From the NCBI RefSeq assembly GCF_022808175.1, contig NZ_JALGBX010000002.1, positions 372,001 to 436,000 of the forward strand: 64,000 bases of DNA. Direction: 5' to 3'. Positions 1-7,394 of this stretch are shown here, piece by piece. Under the pieces are notes generated by a model. That model was not told the origin of the DNA and ran no database searches. It saw only the letters and a list, made by a program, of their open reading frames with translations. The translations under genes and the position numbers were made by a program. Positions within the stretch are counted from its first letter, which is position 1. Every line of letters begins with the position of its first letter. Source of the DNA: Streptomyces sp. AP-93. Its GTDB lineage: Bacteria; Actinomycetota; Actinomycetes; Streptomycetales; Streptomycetaceae.

Positions 1-361
1 CCAGTCCGCGCGCCACGGCCGCGAGGGTGTCGCGGTAGCTCGGGAAGAGCCAGTCCTGCTCCTCCAGGACCATGGCGGCGGCGATCTCGCACGCCTCCTG
101 GCCGACGGTGGAGGGATATACGGCCAGACGGCCCTGCTTGGTGAGGGCGGTGGCCTGGGCGTTGTAGCGGCGGCCGCGCACCAGCTCGGCGTAGCACCGG
201 CGCATCAGCTCGGGGTCGAGCCGGTCGGCGGCCGGGGTGCCCAGCACGCGGTACGGCTCGGGGTCCGGGAGCAGCGGGGCGGCATCCGTACGGGGCCTCC
301 AGGCGGGCGGCGGGGTGGAGCGGTGGGACGCACCGGCACCGGGCAGCTCTTGGACCGTCAT
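1..361 (-). CDS. bkdA: Branched-chain 2-oxoacid (or pyruvate) dehydrogenase E1 component, alpha subunit, 5' part only
   Basis: This is the N-terminal 120 residues of a thiamine-diphosphate-dependent E1-alpha subunit, and the gene continues past the left edge. E1-alpha decarboxylates a branched-chain 2-oxoacid or pyruvate and passes the acyl group to the E2 lipoyl domain. Recognisable stretches are LLPDPEPYRVLGTP, LTKQGRLAVYPSTVGQEAC and EEQDWLFPSYRD, typical of actinobacterial E1-alpha. The ATG at 361 is preceded at good spacing by GAGGAGG. It is divergent from an Lrp/AsnC regulator, the arrangement of Streptomyces bkd loci, which favours the branched-chain enzyme. The rest of the gene and its E1-beta/E2 partners would be needed to settle bkd versus pdh. 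A PaaR-like palindrome and a DnaA-box-like site lie in the upstream gap. Confidence 0.85.
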   Translation of the reverse strand, partial: MTVQELPGAGASHRSTPPPAWRPRTDAAPLLPDPEPYRVLGTPAADRLDPELMRRCYAELVRGRRYNAQATALTKQGRLAVYPSTVGQEACEIAAAMVLEEQDWLFPSYRDTLAAVARGL

Positions 362-423
362 GGCGGCGTACACCTCCTCGTGGGAAGCGGGCAGGGAGGC
401 CTCGGGTGTGAGGCCCCTCACCT

Positions 424-437
424 ACCGATTGTTCGGT
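424..437. promoter_or_regulatory. Candidate TetR (PaaR-like) operator in the bkdA/bkdR gap
   Basis: The 14-bp palindrome ACCGATTGTTCGGT lies in the divergent gap between the E1-alpha gene and the Lrp regulator. It is a near match to the palindromes upstream of paaH/paaN (4618-4631) and paaA (9383-9396): outer half-sites ACCG/CGGT with the same spacing. A function in bkd control is inferred from sequence identity alone. Confidence 0.5.
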
Positions 438-471
438 TGTCCGGGCAATTTGGCTACAGGCGGCGCCAGGC

Positions 472-480
472 TGTGGACAA
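472..480 (-). promoter_or_regulatory. DnaA-box match upstream of bkdR
   Basis: TGTGGACAA is the reverse complement of TTGTCCACA, the preferred Streptomyces DnaA box. It sits between the PaaR-like palindrome and the regulator start. A single box may be coincidental. Confidence 0.35.
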
Positions 481-538
481 AGTGGCGCCGACGCCCTGGT
501 ATGGGTGCAGGACGTCCAGGAGAGGCAGGCATCGGGCG

Positions 539-1126
539 ATGACGGATGAACAAATGGCCGGAACGGGTTCCGGGGCGGCTTCCCCGGCGGGGGGCGCACT
601 CGGGGGCGCACCCGTACCGCCGGTATCCCCCGGGCCGCCGACGGCACCGCCCCGCCCCCTCGACCCGATCGACCGGTCGATCGTGCGGCTGCTCCAGGCG
701 GACGGCCGCGCCTCGATACGCTCCGTCGCCGAGCAGGTCCACGTGTCCCGGGCCAATGCCTACGCCCGGATCAACCGGCTCATCGACGACGGGGTGATCC
801 GCGGCTTCACCGCCCGCGTCAACCACGAACGCGCAGGTCAGGGCGCCTCCGCCTATATCACGCTGAAGATCGTCCAGAACTCCTGGCGCACGGTCCGCGA
901 ACAGCTCCGCGAGCTCCCCGGCGCGGCCCACATCGCCCTGGTCAGCGGCGATTTCGACGTCCTGCTCCTGGTCCACACCCCGGACAACCGCACCCTGCGC
1001 GAGCTGGTCCTGACCCGCCTCCAGTCCATCCCGGAGGTCCTCTCCACGCGCACTCTGCTGGTCTTCGAGGAAACGGACCTCCTGGCCCGCGACCAGACCG
1101 CCGGCCCCACGATCACCGAAGACTGA
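539..1126 (+). CDS. bkdR: Lrp/AsnC-family transcriptional regulator (BkdR-like)
   Basis: A 195-residue regulator. After a Gly/Ala/Pro-rich N-terminal tail of about 40 residues it has an AsnC-type HTH (LDPIDRSIVRLLQADGRA, then SIRSVAEQVHVSRANAYARI) and a C-terminal RAM/ligand-binding domain that usually senses amino acids and forms octamers. The ATG at 539 follows AGGAGAGG at good spacing; the frame stays open upstream but has no better ribosome site. It is divergent from E1-alpha, as bkdR is in Streptomyces, where it controls branched-chain keto-acid catabolism. The long disordered N-terminus is unusual for the family and the first third may be poorly conserved. Confidence 0.82.
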   Translation: MTDEQMAGTGSGAASPAGGALGGAPVPPVSPGPPTAPPRPLDPIDRSIVRLLQADGRASIRSVAEQVHVSRANAYARINRLIDDGVIRGFTARVNHERAGQGASAYITLKIVQNSWRTVREQLRELPGAAHIALVSGDFDVLLLVHTPDNRTLRELVLTRLQSIPEVLSTRTLLVFEETDLLARDQTAGPTITED

Positions 1127-1157
1127 GGCAGGACCGAGGCAGGACCGAGGCAGGACT
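1125..1157 (+). repeat. 11-bp tandem repeat, three copies, overlapping the bkdR stop
   Basis: GAGGCAGGACC occurs three times head to tail (last copy ending T). The first copy overlaps the TGA of the Lrp gene. The unit is not a multiple of three, so expansion or contraction could move only downstream sequence, not the protein. No function is evident. Confidence 0.7.
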
Positions 1158-1251
1158 GAAGTCCGCCCCCGAGGGGCCTCTAGCCCTTCCGGCCGGGGAC
1201 CTCCTCCTCACGTCTGACAACCGGAGGCCCCGGGGGTGCGTCTGCCCGGAC

Positions 1252-1770
1252 ATGAACACCAGCACCACGCCCGACACCGCCCCGGCGCCCCCTCGCGCGC
1301 AGCGCCTGCCCGAGCCGCTGCGCTCCCTGTGCTGGGCCTCGGCCATGACCGCCCTCGTGGTGGTCCTGGGCTACGCGGCCCACCGCTGGGCGGGCGCCGG
1401 AGCGGGTACGCCCCTGGAACCCCTGCCGGGCTCGCCGTGGCCGTACCTCACCGCGTGGGCCGTGCTCGGCTTCTGGGCGTTCCTGCTCGTGCGCTGGGTG
1501 GCCCACCATCTGCGGTGGGACGCCGTGTACACCGCGGGACCCCTCTTCCTGGGCCTCCGCGTGGGCCTGGCCCACCGCCCGGACCTGACGCTCCTCTACG
1601 GCTACGGCGCGCTGACCCTGGCCGTCGCGGCCGGCGCCGTCCTGCTGTGGCGGCTGCGCGGCCGGACGGAAATCGAGGCGCGGAAGGCCGCCGGCCATGG
1701 CAGTCTGGCGGGTCGTCGAGACGTCCCCCCGCCCCGGGACGAGCCGTCCAGCACCGGAGAGTCCCCGTGA
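1252..1770 (+). CDS. Conserved membrane protein of unknown function
   Basis: A 172-residue protein with four predicted membrane segments (about residues 27-45, 64-83, 93-110 and 114-134, the last ending VAAGAVLLWRLRGR), then a hydrophilic Pro-rich tail. No catalytic motif is visible. Its TGA overlaps the GTG of the downstream DinB-family gene (GTGA), so the two are translationally coupled. I do not recognise the family. Confidence 0.6.
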   Translation: MNTSTTPDTAPAPPRAQRLPEPLRSLCWASAMTALVVVLGYAAHRWAGAGAGTPLEPLPGSPWPYLTAWAVLGFWAFLLVRWVAHHLRWDAVYTAGPLFLGLRVGLAHRPDLTLLYGYGALTLAVAAGAVLLWRLRGRTEIEARKAAGHGSLAGRRDVPPPRDEPSSTGESP

Positions 1771-2384
1771 TCCCGCCCCGCATCGTCCCCCTGCTCGATC
1801 AGTTCGACTTCGCCCGCGAGCGCCTCACGGCCCGCATGGCGGGGCCCGTCATGGACAGCGGGGACGGTTCGGACACCGAGGTCGGCCCGATGACCGACGA
1901 GGAGTACTTCTGGGAGCCGGTGGCGGACTGCTGGTCCGTGCGCGCCCGCGCGGCCGGGCCCGGGCCGCGCGCGACCCTGCTGGCCGGCGCGGGCCCCTGG
2001 GGGCGCGACGCCGCGGCCTACCCGCACCCCTGGCCGCCGCCGGTCACCACGATCGCGTGGCGGCTCAGCCACCTCGGCGAGATGATCGCCCTGCGCGCCG
2101 ACCACGTGGCCGGCAGCCGCTCGCTGACCCGGGACGTCCACCCGGTGCCGGGCGGCGCCGTGGAGGCGGTCGCCGCCTTCGACGCGGCCGCCGCGGCCTG
2201 GCGCACGGCACTGCTCACCGTGGACGACGGCGCGCTGGACACGGTCGGGTACTCCAGCTATCCCCACGGCAGCGATCCGGAGGACGCCTTCGTCGACGTC
2301 GTGTGGTGGGTCAACCAGGAGCTGCTGCACCACGGGGCCGAGATCGCCCTGCTCCGCGACCTGTACCGGGCGCGCCCGCGCTGA
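1767..2384 (+). CDS. DinB/DUF664-family protein
   Basis: A 205-residue protein of the DinB-like four-helix-bundle superfamily, which includes metal-dependent thiol transferases. The segment ITTIAWRLSHLGEMIALRADH carries a candidate metal-ligand His near the middle, and NQELLHHGAEIALLRDLY supplies further His near the C-terminus, the usual layout of DinB metal sites. The GTG start at 1767 overlaps the upstream stop and has GGAG nearby. Substrate unknown; a mycothiol-dependent role is common for actinobacterial relatives but not shown here. Confidence 0.72.
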   Translation: MIPPRIVPLLDQFDFARERLTARMAGPVMDSGDGSDTEVGPMTDEEYFWEPVADCWSVRARAAGPGPRATLLAGAGPWGRDAAAYPHPWPPPVTTIAWRLSHLGEMIALRADHVAGSRSLTRDVHPVPGGAVEAVAAFDAAAAAWRTALLTVDDGALDTVGYSSYPHGSDPEDAFVDVVWWVNQELLHHGAEIALLRDLYRARPR

Positions 2385-2400
2385 CCCGGCCCGCGGACCC

Positions 2401-2988
2401 TCAGCGCTGCGTGCGCAGGCCGTCCAGGGCCATGCTGACCACGGCGTCCGCGAGCTGGTCGGGGGTGGTGCCCGGGTGCGGGCGGTACCACTCGACCAGG
2501 GAGTTGACCATGCCGAAGAGCAGGCGGGTGGCCAGCCGGATGTCCACGTCCGCACGCAGGTCACCCTCGGCGGCGGCGTCCTTCAGAAGCTCCGCGACCT
2601 GGTGGTCGAACTCGCGGCGGCGCTCCAGGGCCCAGCGCTCGGTGCGGGTGTTGCCGCGGACCCGCAGCAGCAGGGTCACGTAGGGGAGCTCGGCGACGAG
2701 GACCTCGACCGTGCGGCGCGTGACGTACTCGACGCGTTCGACCGCGCGGCCCCGTATCGCCCCCGGCTCCGCCAGGACCGCGAAGAGCTCGTCCAGGGCC
2801 CGGCTGACGGCGCGGTGGAGCAGTTCCTCCTTGCCGGCGACGTGGTGGTAGATCGAGGACTTCGAGATGCCGGCCGCCTTGGAGAGGTGCTCCATCGAGG
2901 TGCCGTCGTAGCCGCGCTCGTTGAAGACCTGGACGGCGACGGACAGGAGCGTCTCGGGGGTGTACGTGTCCCGCTTGGCCGTGGTCAT
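2401..2988 (-). CDS. paaR: TetR-family transcriptional regulator of phenylacetate catabolism (PaaR-like)
   Basis: A 195-residue TetR regulator. The N-terminal HTH spans about residues 10-57 (LLSVAVQVFNERGYDGTSM, then LSKAAGISKSSIYHHVAGKE), followed by an all-helical ligand-binding domain. Its ATG overlaps the TGA of the 3-hydroxyacyl-CoA dehydrogenase gene (ATGA), so it is translated as the last gene of the paaH operon. PaaR proteins of actinobacteria repress paa genes and release DNA on binding phenylacetyl-CoA; that role is inferred from position and from matching palindromes upstream of paaH/paaN and paaA. Being the last gene of a unit with its own candidate operator implies autoregulation. 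Confidence 0.78.
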   Translation of the reverse strand: MTTAKRDTYTPETLLSVAVQVFNERGYDGTSMEHLSKAAGISKSSIYHHVAGKEELLHRAVSRALDELFAVLAEPGAIRGRAVERVEYVTRRTVEVLVAELPYVTLLLRVRGNTRTERWALERRREFDHQVAELLKDAAAEGDLRADVDIRLATRLLFGMVNSLVEWYRPHPGTTPDQLADAVVSMALDGLRTQR

Positions 2989-4562
2989 TCCGTCTCCCCC
3001 GCCTCGTCGTCGAGGCCCCCGCCGTCGAGGTCCTCCTCAGCGCCCTCGTCAGCGCCCTCGTCCTCGCCCTCGCCCGCCGCGTAGCCCAGCTTGTACAGCG
3101 CCAGCGACGGCGCGTACCGGCCGCCGGGGCAGCGCTCGTCGAGGTGGTGCAGCAGGTCGTACGCCCAGTCGCGGCCGAGCCGGTCGTGCCATTCGGCGGG
3201 GCCCGCCGGGTAGTTGACCCCGAGCCGCATGGCCGTGTCGATGTCCTCGGCGCCCGCCACCCCGCGTGCGACGGCGTCGGCGGTGAGGTCGATCAGCATC
3301 GCGACCGTCCGGGCGACGATCATGCCCGGGACGTCGCCGATGACGGAGACCTTCTTTCCGAGCTTCTGGAACAGTCCGACGGCCTCGGCGAGCGTCCGCT
3401 CGCTGGTGTCCTCGCTGACGGAGAGCGCGATCCGGGTGGCGCCGCGGTAGTCGAAGGCGAGGTCGAAGTAGACGACGTCGGCGAACTCGATCGCCGTCTT
3501 GCCGTCGGCGAGCACGAGCTGCCCCTCGCCGGGGAGCTGGATGTACGGGCCCCCGTGCTCGACGGCCGTGACCTCGATCCCGGCCTCCTCCAGGAGGTCG
3601 AGGAGGCCCGAGGCCGGTCCGAGGTCACCGACGACGGTCACCTTCGCGGGCGCGTCCTCGGGGCCGGCGGTGTGCGGGGCCGGGGCCTTCGCGTCCGGGC
3701 CGTACGGGTACCAGCCGTGCCCCGACTTGCGGCCGAGGCGGCCGGACTGGACCAGCCGGCGCTGCGCGAGGGAAGGGGTGAACTTGGGGCTGCGGAAGAA
3801 GGACTCCCACACCGAACGAGTGACGGCCTCGTTGACGTCCTGGCCGATCAGGTCGGTCAGCGCGAAGGGGCCCATCTTGAAGCCGCCGCTCTCGCGGAGC
3901 ACGGCGTCGATGGTGGCCGGGTCGGCGCCCTGCTCCTCGTACACCGCGAAGGCCTCGGCGTAGAAGGGCCGGGCGATCCGGTTGACGATGAAGCCCGGGG
4001 TGTCGGCGCAGCGCACCGGCGTCTTCCCCCAGCCCAGGACGGTGGCGTACGCGCGGCTGGCGGCGGCCGGGTCCGTCGCGAACCCGGAGACCACCTCGAC
4101 CAGCGGGAGCAGCGGGGCCGGGTTGAAGAAGTGCAGGCCCAGGAAGCGGCCGGGGTGCGCGAGTCCGGCGGCGAGCTCGGTGACCGAGAGGGAGGAGGTG
4201 TTGGTGGCCAGCAGCGCCTCCGGGGAGACCACCTCTTCGAGCGCCGCGAAAAGTGCCCGCTTGACGGTGACGTCCTCGACGACCGCCTCCACCACGAGGG
4301 CCGCGCCGGCCAGCTCCGCCAGCGCGGCCGCCGATGCGATCCGGCCGATCGCGTCCTCGGCCTCGGCGCGGTCCAGCCGGCCCTTGGCGGCCATCCGCTC
4401 GACGCGGTCCTGGACGAATCCGGCCGCGTCGGCGGCGAGCGGGGCGTTGATGTCGTAGATCAGCACGCGGTGACCTGCGAGAAGGGCGACTTGGGCGATG
4501 CCCTGCCCCATGGTGCCGGCGCCGACGACCGCCACTGTGCGGGACCGCTCGATTGCTGTCAT
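2985..4562 (-). CDS. paaH: 3-hydroxyacyl-CoA dehydrogenase (PaaH/PaaC type)
   Basis: A 525-residue enzyme oxidising 3-hydroxyacyl-CoA (in this context 3-hydroxyadipyl-CoA) with NAD+ in the lower phenylacetate pathway. The Rossmann glycine motif VAVVGAGTMGQGIA is at about residues 9-22, GLHFFNPAPLLPLVEVV carries the conserved His region, and two C-terminal HCDH modules follow (PGFIVNRIARPFYAEA and PGMIVARTVAMLIDL). The ATG at 4562 has GGGAGGA upstream. The last 30 or so residues are a strongly acidic Gly/Asp/Glu tail absent from most homologues. It is co-operonic with the TetR regulator and divergent from paaN, with the shared palindrome between them. Confidence 0.88.
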   Translation of the reverse strand: MTAIERSRTVAVVGAGTMGQGIAQVALLAGHRVLIYDINAPLAADAAGFVQDRVERMAAKGRLDRAEAEDAIGRIASAAALAELAGAALVVEAVVEDVTVKRALFAALEEVVSPEALLATNTSSLSVTELAAGLAHPGRFLGLHFFNPAPLLPLVEVVSGFATDPAAASRAYATVLGWGKTPVRCADTPGFIVNRIARPFYAEAFAVYEEQGADPATIDAVLRESGGFKMGPFALTDLIGQDVNEAVTRSVWESFFRSPKFTPSLAQRRLVQSGRLGRKSGHGWYPYGPDAKAPAPHTAGPEDAPAKVTVVGDLGPASGLLDLLEEAGIEVTAVEHGGPYIQLPGEGQLVLADGKTAIEFADVVYFDLAFDYRGATRIALSVSEDTSERTLAEAVGLFQKLGKKVSVIGDVPGMIVARTVAMLIDLTADAVARGVAGAEDIDTAMRLGVNYPAGPAEWHDRLGRDWAYDLLHHLDERCPGGRYAPSLALYKLGYAAGEGEDEGADEGAEEDLDGGGLDDEAGETE

Positions 4563-4584
4563 GCCCAGATCCTCCCGCACCGAC

Positions 4585-4593
4585 TTGTCCACA
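4585..4593 (+). promoter_or_regulatory. Perfect Streptomyces-type DnaA box in the paaH/paaN gap
   Basis: TTGTCCACA, the preferred DnaA box of Streptomyces, lies in the 157-bp divergent promoter region. It is one of several exact boxes scattered in this window; a role is not established. Confidence 0.4.
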
Positions 4594-4617
4594 GGCCTGC
4601 CGGGCCCTCTTGTCCCG

Positions 4618-4631
4618 ACCGATCGTTCGGT
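4618..4631. promoter_or_regulatory. PaaR-type operator between paaH and paaN
   Basis: The palindrome ACCGATCGTTCGGT lies midway between the divergent paaH and paaN starts, where a repressor would block both promoters. It fits the ACCGNNCGNNCGGT core that I recall for actinobacterial PaaR, and the paaA upstream site is its reverse complement. Confidence 0.72.
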
Positions 4632-4719
4632 TACTCTAACTCCAGTCTGCTCTTGTTCATCCCTTCTTGCCCGCCCCGATCGCCTGATCCCGCCCGGCTC
4701 AAAGAGGAGTTGGTCCCTG

Positions 4720-6402
4720 ATGGCCGCCGAGCTCACCGTCCCCCAGCTGTCCGCCAAGCACCGGCCCACCCTGGACCAGGCGCTGGCCACGATCCGCAGC
4801 CGCGCCTACTGGTCCCCGCACCCCGAGCACCCCAAGGCGTACGGGGAGACCGCGCCGGCCGACGGCCTCGCCGCCTTCGAGGCGCTGCGCGGCACCCGGC
4901 TCGACCTCGGGCAGCCCGGCACCGACGGCTGGACGGGCGCGGAGACCTCCCCCTACGGCCTGGAGCTCGGCGTCGAGTACCCGCACGTGGACCCGGAGGT
5001 GCTGCTGCCCGCGATGCGGGCCGGCATGGGCGCCTGGCGGGACGCGGGACCGGAGGCGCGCGCCCTGGTCTGCATCGAGATCCTGGCCCGGATCTCGGCG
5101 CGGACGCACGAGTTCGCGCACGCCGTCATGCACACCAGCGGCCAGGCCTTCATGATGGCGTTCCAGGCGGGCGGCCCGCACGCACAGGACCGCGGCCTGG
5201 AGGCGATCGCCTACGCGTACGAGGAGCAGACCCGCGTCCCCGGGCAGGCCGACTGGTCCAAGCCCCAGGGCAAGAAGGACCCCCTCGAACTGGGCAAGAC
5301 CTTCACGGCCGTGCCGCGCGGCATCTCCCTGATGATCGGCTGCAACACCTTCCCCACCTGGAACGGCTACCCGGGCATCTTCGCCTCCCTGGCCACGGGC
5401 AACCCCGTGCTGGTCAAGCCGCACCCGCGCGCCGTGCTCCCGCTGGCGCTGACCGTCCAGGTGGCCCGCGAGGTCCTCGCCGACGCCGGCTTCGACCCGA
5501 ACCTGGTCGCGCTGGCCGTGGAGCGTCCGGGCGAGGGCATCGCCAAGGAGCTCGCCGTCCGCCCCGAGATCAAGGTCATCGACTACACCGGGTCCACCGA
5601 GTTCGGCGACTGGCTGGAGACCAACGCCCGCCAGGCGCAGGTCTACACGGAGAAGGCCGGCGTCAACACCGTCGTCCTGGACTCCACCGACAACTACAAG
5701 GGGATGCTGTCCAACCTGGCGTTCTCCCTGTCCCTCTACAGCGGCCAGATGTGCACCACCCCGCAGAACCTGCTGATCCCGCGCGACGGCATCGAGACGG
5801 ACGCCGGGCACAAGACGTACGACGAGGTCGTCTCCGACCTCGCGGGCGCGGTCGGCGGCCTGCTCGGCGACGACGTGCGGGCCAACGCCCTGCTCGGCGC
5901 GCTGGTCAACCCGGACGTCAAGGCCCGTCTGGAGGCCGCGGCCGGGCTCGGCGAGGTCGCGCTGGCCTCGCGCGAGGTGACGAACCCGGAGTTCCCGGGC
6001 GCGGTCGTGCGCACGCCGGTGATGGTCAAGCTGGACTCGTCCAAGCCCGACGACTCCGCCCCCTACCTCTCCGAGTGCTTCGGCCCGGTCTCCTTCGCGG
6101 TGGCGGTCGACTCCACGGCGGACGCCCTGGAACTGCTGCGGCGCACCGTCCGCGAGAAGGGCGCCATGACGGTCGGGGCGTACACCACGTCCGCGGACAC
6201 CGAGCGGGCCATCGAGGAGGTCTGCATGGAGGAGTCGGCGCAGCTCTCGCTGAACCTGACGGGCGGGGTCTATGTGAACCAGACCGCGGCCTTCTCCGAC
6301 TTCCACGGCTCCGGCGGCAACCCGGCGGCGAACGCCGCGCTGTGCGACGGCGCCTTCGTGTCGAACCGCTTCCGCGTGGTGGAGGTCCGCCGCCAGGGCT
6401 GA
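4720..6402 (+). CDS. paaN: Phenylacetic acid degradation protein PaaN (aldehyde dehydrogenase superfamily)
   Basis: A 560-residue aldehyde-dehydrogenase-fold enzyme of the PaaN type, acting on the semialdehyde released after oxepin-CoA ring opening. The cofactor-binding part contains LMIGCNTFPTWNGYPGIFA and GNPVLVKPHPRAVLPLA; the catalytic Cys is in SLYSGQMCTTPQNLLIP; the C-terminus has VNQTAAFSDFHGSGGNPAAN. Unlike E. coli PaaZ there is no fused C-terminal MaoC-type hydratase, so ring hydrolysis must be done elsewhere. The ATG at 4720 follows GAGGAG at ideal spacing. It is divergent from paaH across the shared operator. Confidence 0.87.
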   Translation: MAAELTVPQLSAKHRPTLDQALATIRSRAYWSPHPEHPKAYGETAPADGLAAFEALRGTRLDLGQPGTDGWTGAETSPYGLELGVEYPHVDPEVLLPAMRAGMGAWRDAGPEARALVCIEILARISARTHEFAHAVMHTSGQAFMMAFQAGGPHAQDRGLEAIAYAYEEQTRVPGQADWSKPQGKKDPLELGKTFTAVPRGISLMIGCNTFPTWNGYPGIFASLATGNPVLVKPHPRAVLPLALTVQVAREVLADAGFDPNLVALAVERPGEGIAKELAVRPEIKVIDYTGSTEFGDWLETNARQAQVYTEKAGVNTVVLDSTDNYKGMLSNLAFSLSLYSGQMCTTPQNLLIPRDGIETDAGHKTYDEVVSDLAGAVGGLLGDDVRANALLGALVNPDVKARLEAAAGLGEVALASREVTNPEFPGAVVRTPVMVKLDSSKPDDSAPYLSECFGPVSFAVAVDSTADALELLRRTVREKGAMTVGAYTTSADTERAIEEVCMEESAQLSLNLTGGVYVNQTAAFSDFHGSGGNPAANAALCDGAFVSNRFRVVEVRRQG

Positions 6403-6406
6403 TGTC

Positions 6407-7165
6407 CTAGGGCTTCGGCCCGCCCCAGTGGAAGAGGGTCATGGCCACGCTGGTGGCCAGGTTGTAGCTGGAGACCTGCGGGCGCATCGGCAGGGACACC
6501 AGGTGATCGGCGCGGGCGCGCAGCTCGGGCGAGATGCCGTGGCGTTCGGAGCCGAAGGCGAGCAGGGCCTCGTCCGGGAGGGTGAGGGCGCGGATGTCCT
6601 CGCCCTCCGGGTCGAGGGCGTACAGCGGGCCGGGCGGCAGCGCGTCGAGCTCCACCCGGTCCACGGTGGTGGCGTAGTGCAGGCCCGCGCCGGCCCGGAC
6701 CACGTTGGGGTGCCAGGGGTCCAGATCCCCCCGGGTGACGACGCCGGTGGCGCCGAAGCCGGCGGCGAGCCGGACGACGGCGCCGACGTTGCCCAGGTTG
6801 CGGGGATTGTCGAGGAGCACGATCGGGGCCGTCCTGGGCCGTGCGTCGAGCCGGGCCCGTCCCTCGGCCCGGCCGGGCCGGACCGCGAGGGCCGCCACCC
6901 CGGTGGGGTGCACCCGCGCCAGCAGCCCCTTGAGCGGTGCCCGCCGCACCAGCCGGGCGACGTCCGCCTCCACGTCCCGGGCCAGCTCGTGCGCGAGGCC
7001 CCGTACGGCTTCCGGGTCGTCGGCGACGGCGATCCGCACGTCCGCCCCGAACCGCAGGGCGTGCTTCAGCGCGTGAAACCCGTCGAGGAGCACGAGGTCC
7101 TCCCGCTCGGCGGCCTCCCGCCAGTCCCGCTCGCCCTCACCGGAGTCCCCACGCTGCTCACTCAT
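6407..7165 (-). CDS. SpoU (TrmH)-family RNA 2'-O-methyltransferase
   Basis: A 252-residue SPOUT methyltransferase that would transfer methyl from SAM to a ribose 2'-OH in rRNA or tRNA. The three SpoU motifs are present: VLLDNPRNLGNVGAVVRLA (motif 1), LLAFGSERHGISPEL (motif 2, the SAM-binding knot) and VSLPMRPQVSSYNLATSVAM (motif 3). The N-terminal 100 residues form a substrate-binding region. ATG at 7165. It is convergent with paaN, with only 4 bp between the stops. The target nucleotide cannot be read from sequence. Confidence 0.85.
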   Translation of the reverse strand: MSEQRGDSGEGERDWREAAEREDLVLLDGFHALKHALRFGADVRIAVADDPEAVRGLAHELARDVEADVARLVRRAPLKGLLARVHPTGVAALAVRPGRAEGRARLDARPRTAPIVLLDNPRNLGNVGAVVRLAAGFGATGVVTRGDLDPWHPNVVRAGAGLHYATTVDRVELDALPPGPLYALDPEGEDIRALTLPDEALLAFGSERHGISPELRARADHLVSLPMRPQVSSYNLATSVAMTLFHWGGPKP

Positions 7166-7199
7166 ACCGCCGAGCCTACGGTCCCCACCCCGCCGCCAA

Positions 7200-7350
7200 T
7201 CCAGCCGTCCGGCGTTTGAGGACCGGGGTCCGGGGCGGAGCCCCTCCAGCCCGTCCGGCGCTTGAGGACCGGGGTCCGGGCAGAGCGCCCGGGGGGCATC
7301 TCCAGCCCCGCCGGCGTTTGAGGACCGGGGTCCGGGCAGAGCCCGGGGAA
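7200..7350. repeat. Three copies of a dispersed Streptomyces-type intergenic repeat
   Basis: A roughly 45-50-bp unit beginning TCCAGCC, containing CCGGCGTTTGAGGACCGGGG and followed by GTCCGGG, occurs at about 7200-7244, 7245-7300 and 7301-7350. Each is potentially self-complementary at GGACCGGGGTCC. From memory, this unit is scattered in intergenic regions of many Streptomyces genomes. Here it separates the SpoU gene from the HTTM gene, and three copies in tandem are unusually dense. Confidence 0.8.
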
Positions 7351-7394
7351 CGGGCGAAGGGCGGGTAGGGGACACGCCCCCGCAGGGCCGAGCC

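Noticed and set aside
3144..6410. A 1088-codon plus-strand ORF spanning paaH (antisense) and paaN (shifted frame)
   Set aside because: It crosses two well-supported genes and is low-complexity throughout; typical high-GC artefact.
7200..7350. Regularly repeated units that could suggest a CRISPR array
   Set aside because: The units abut without unique spacers, there are only three, and no cas genes are present.
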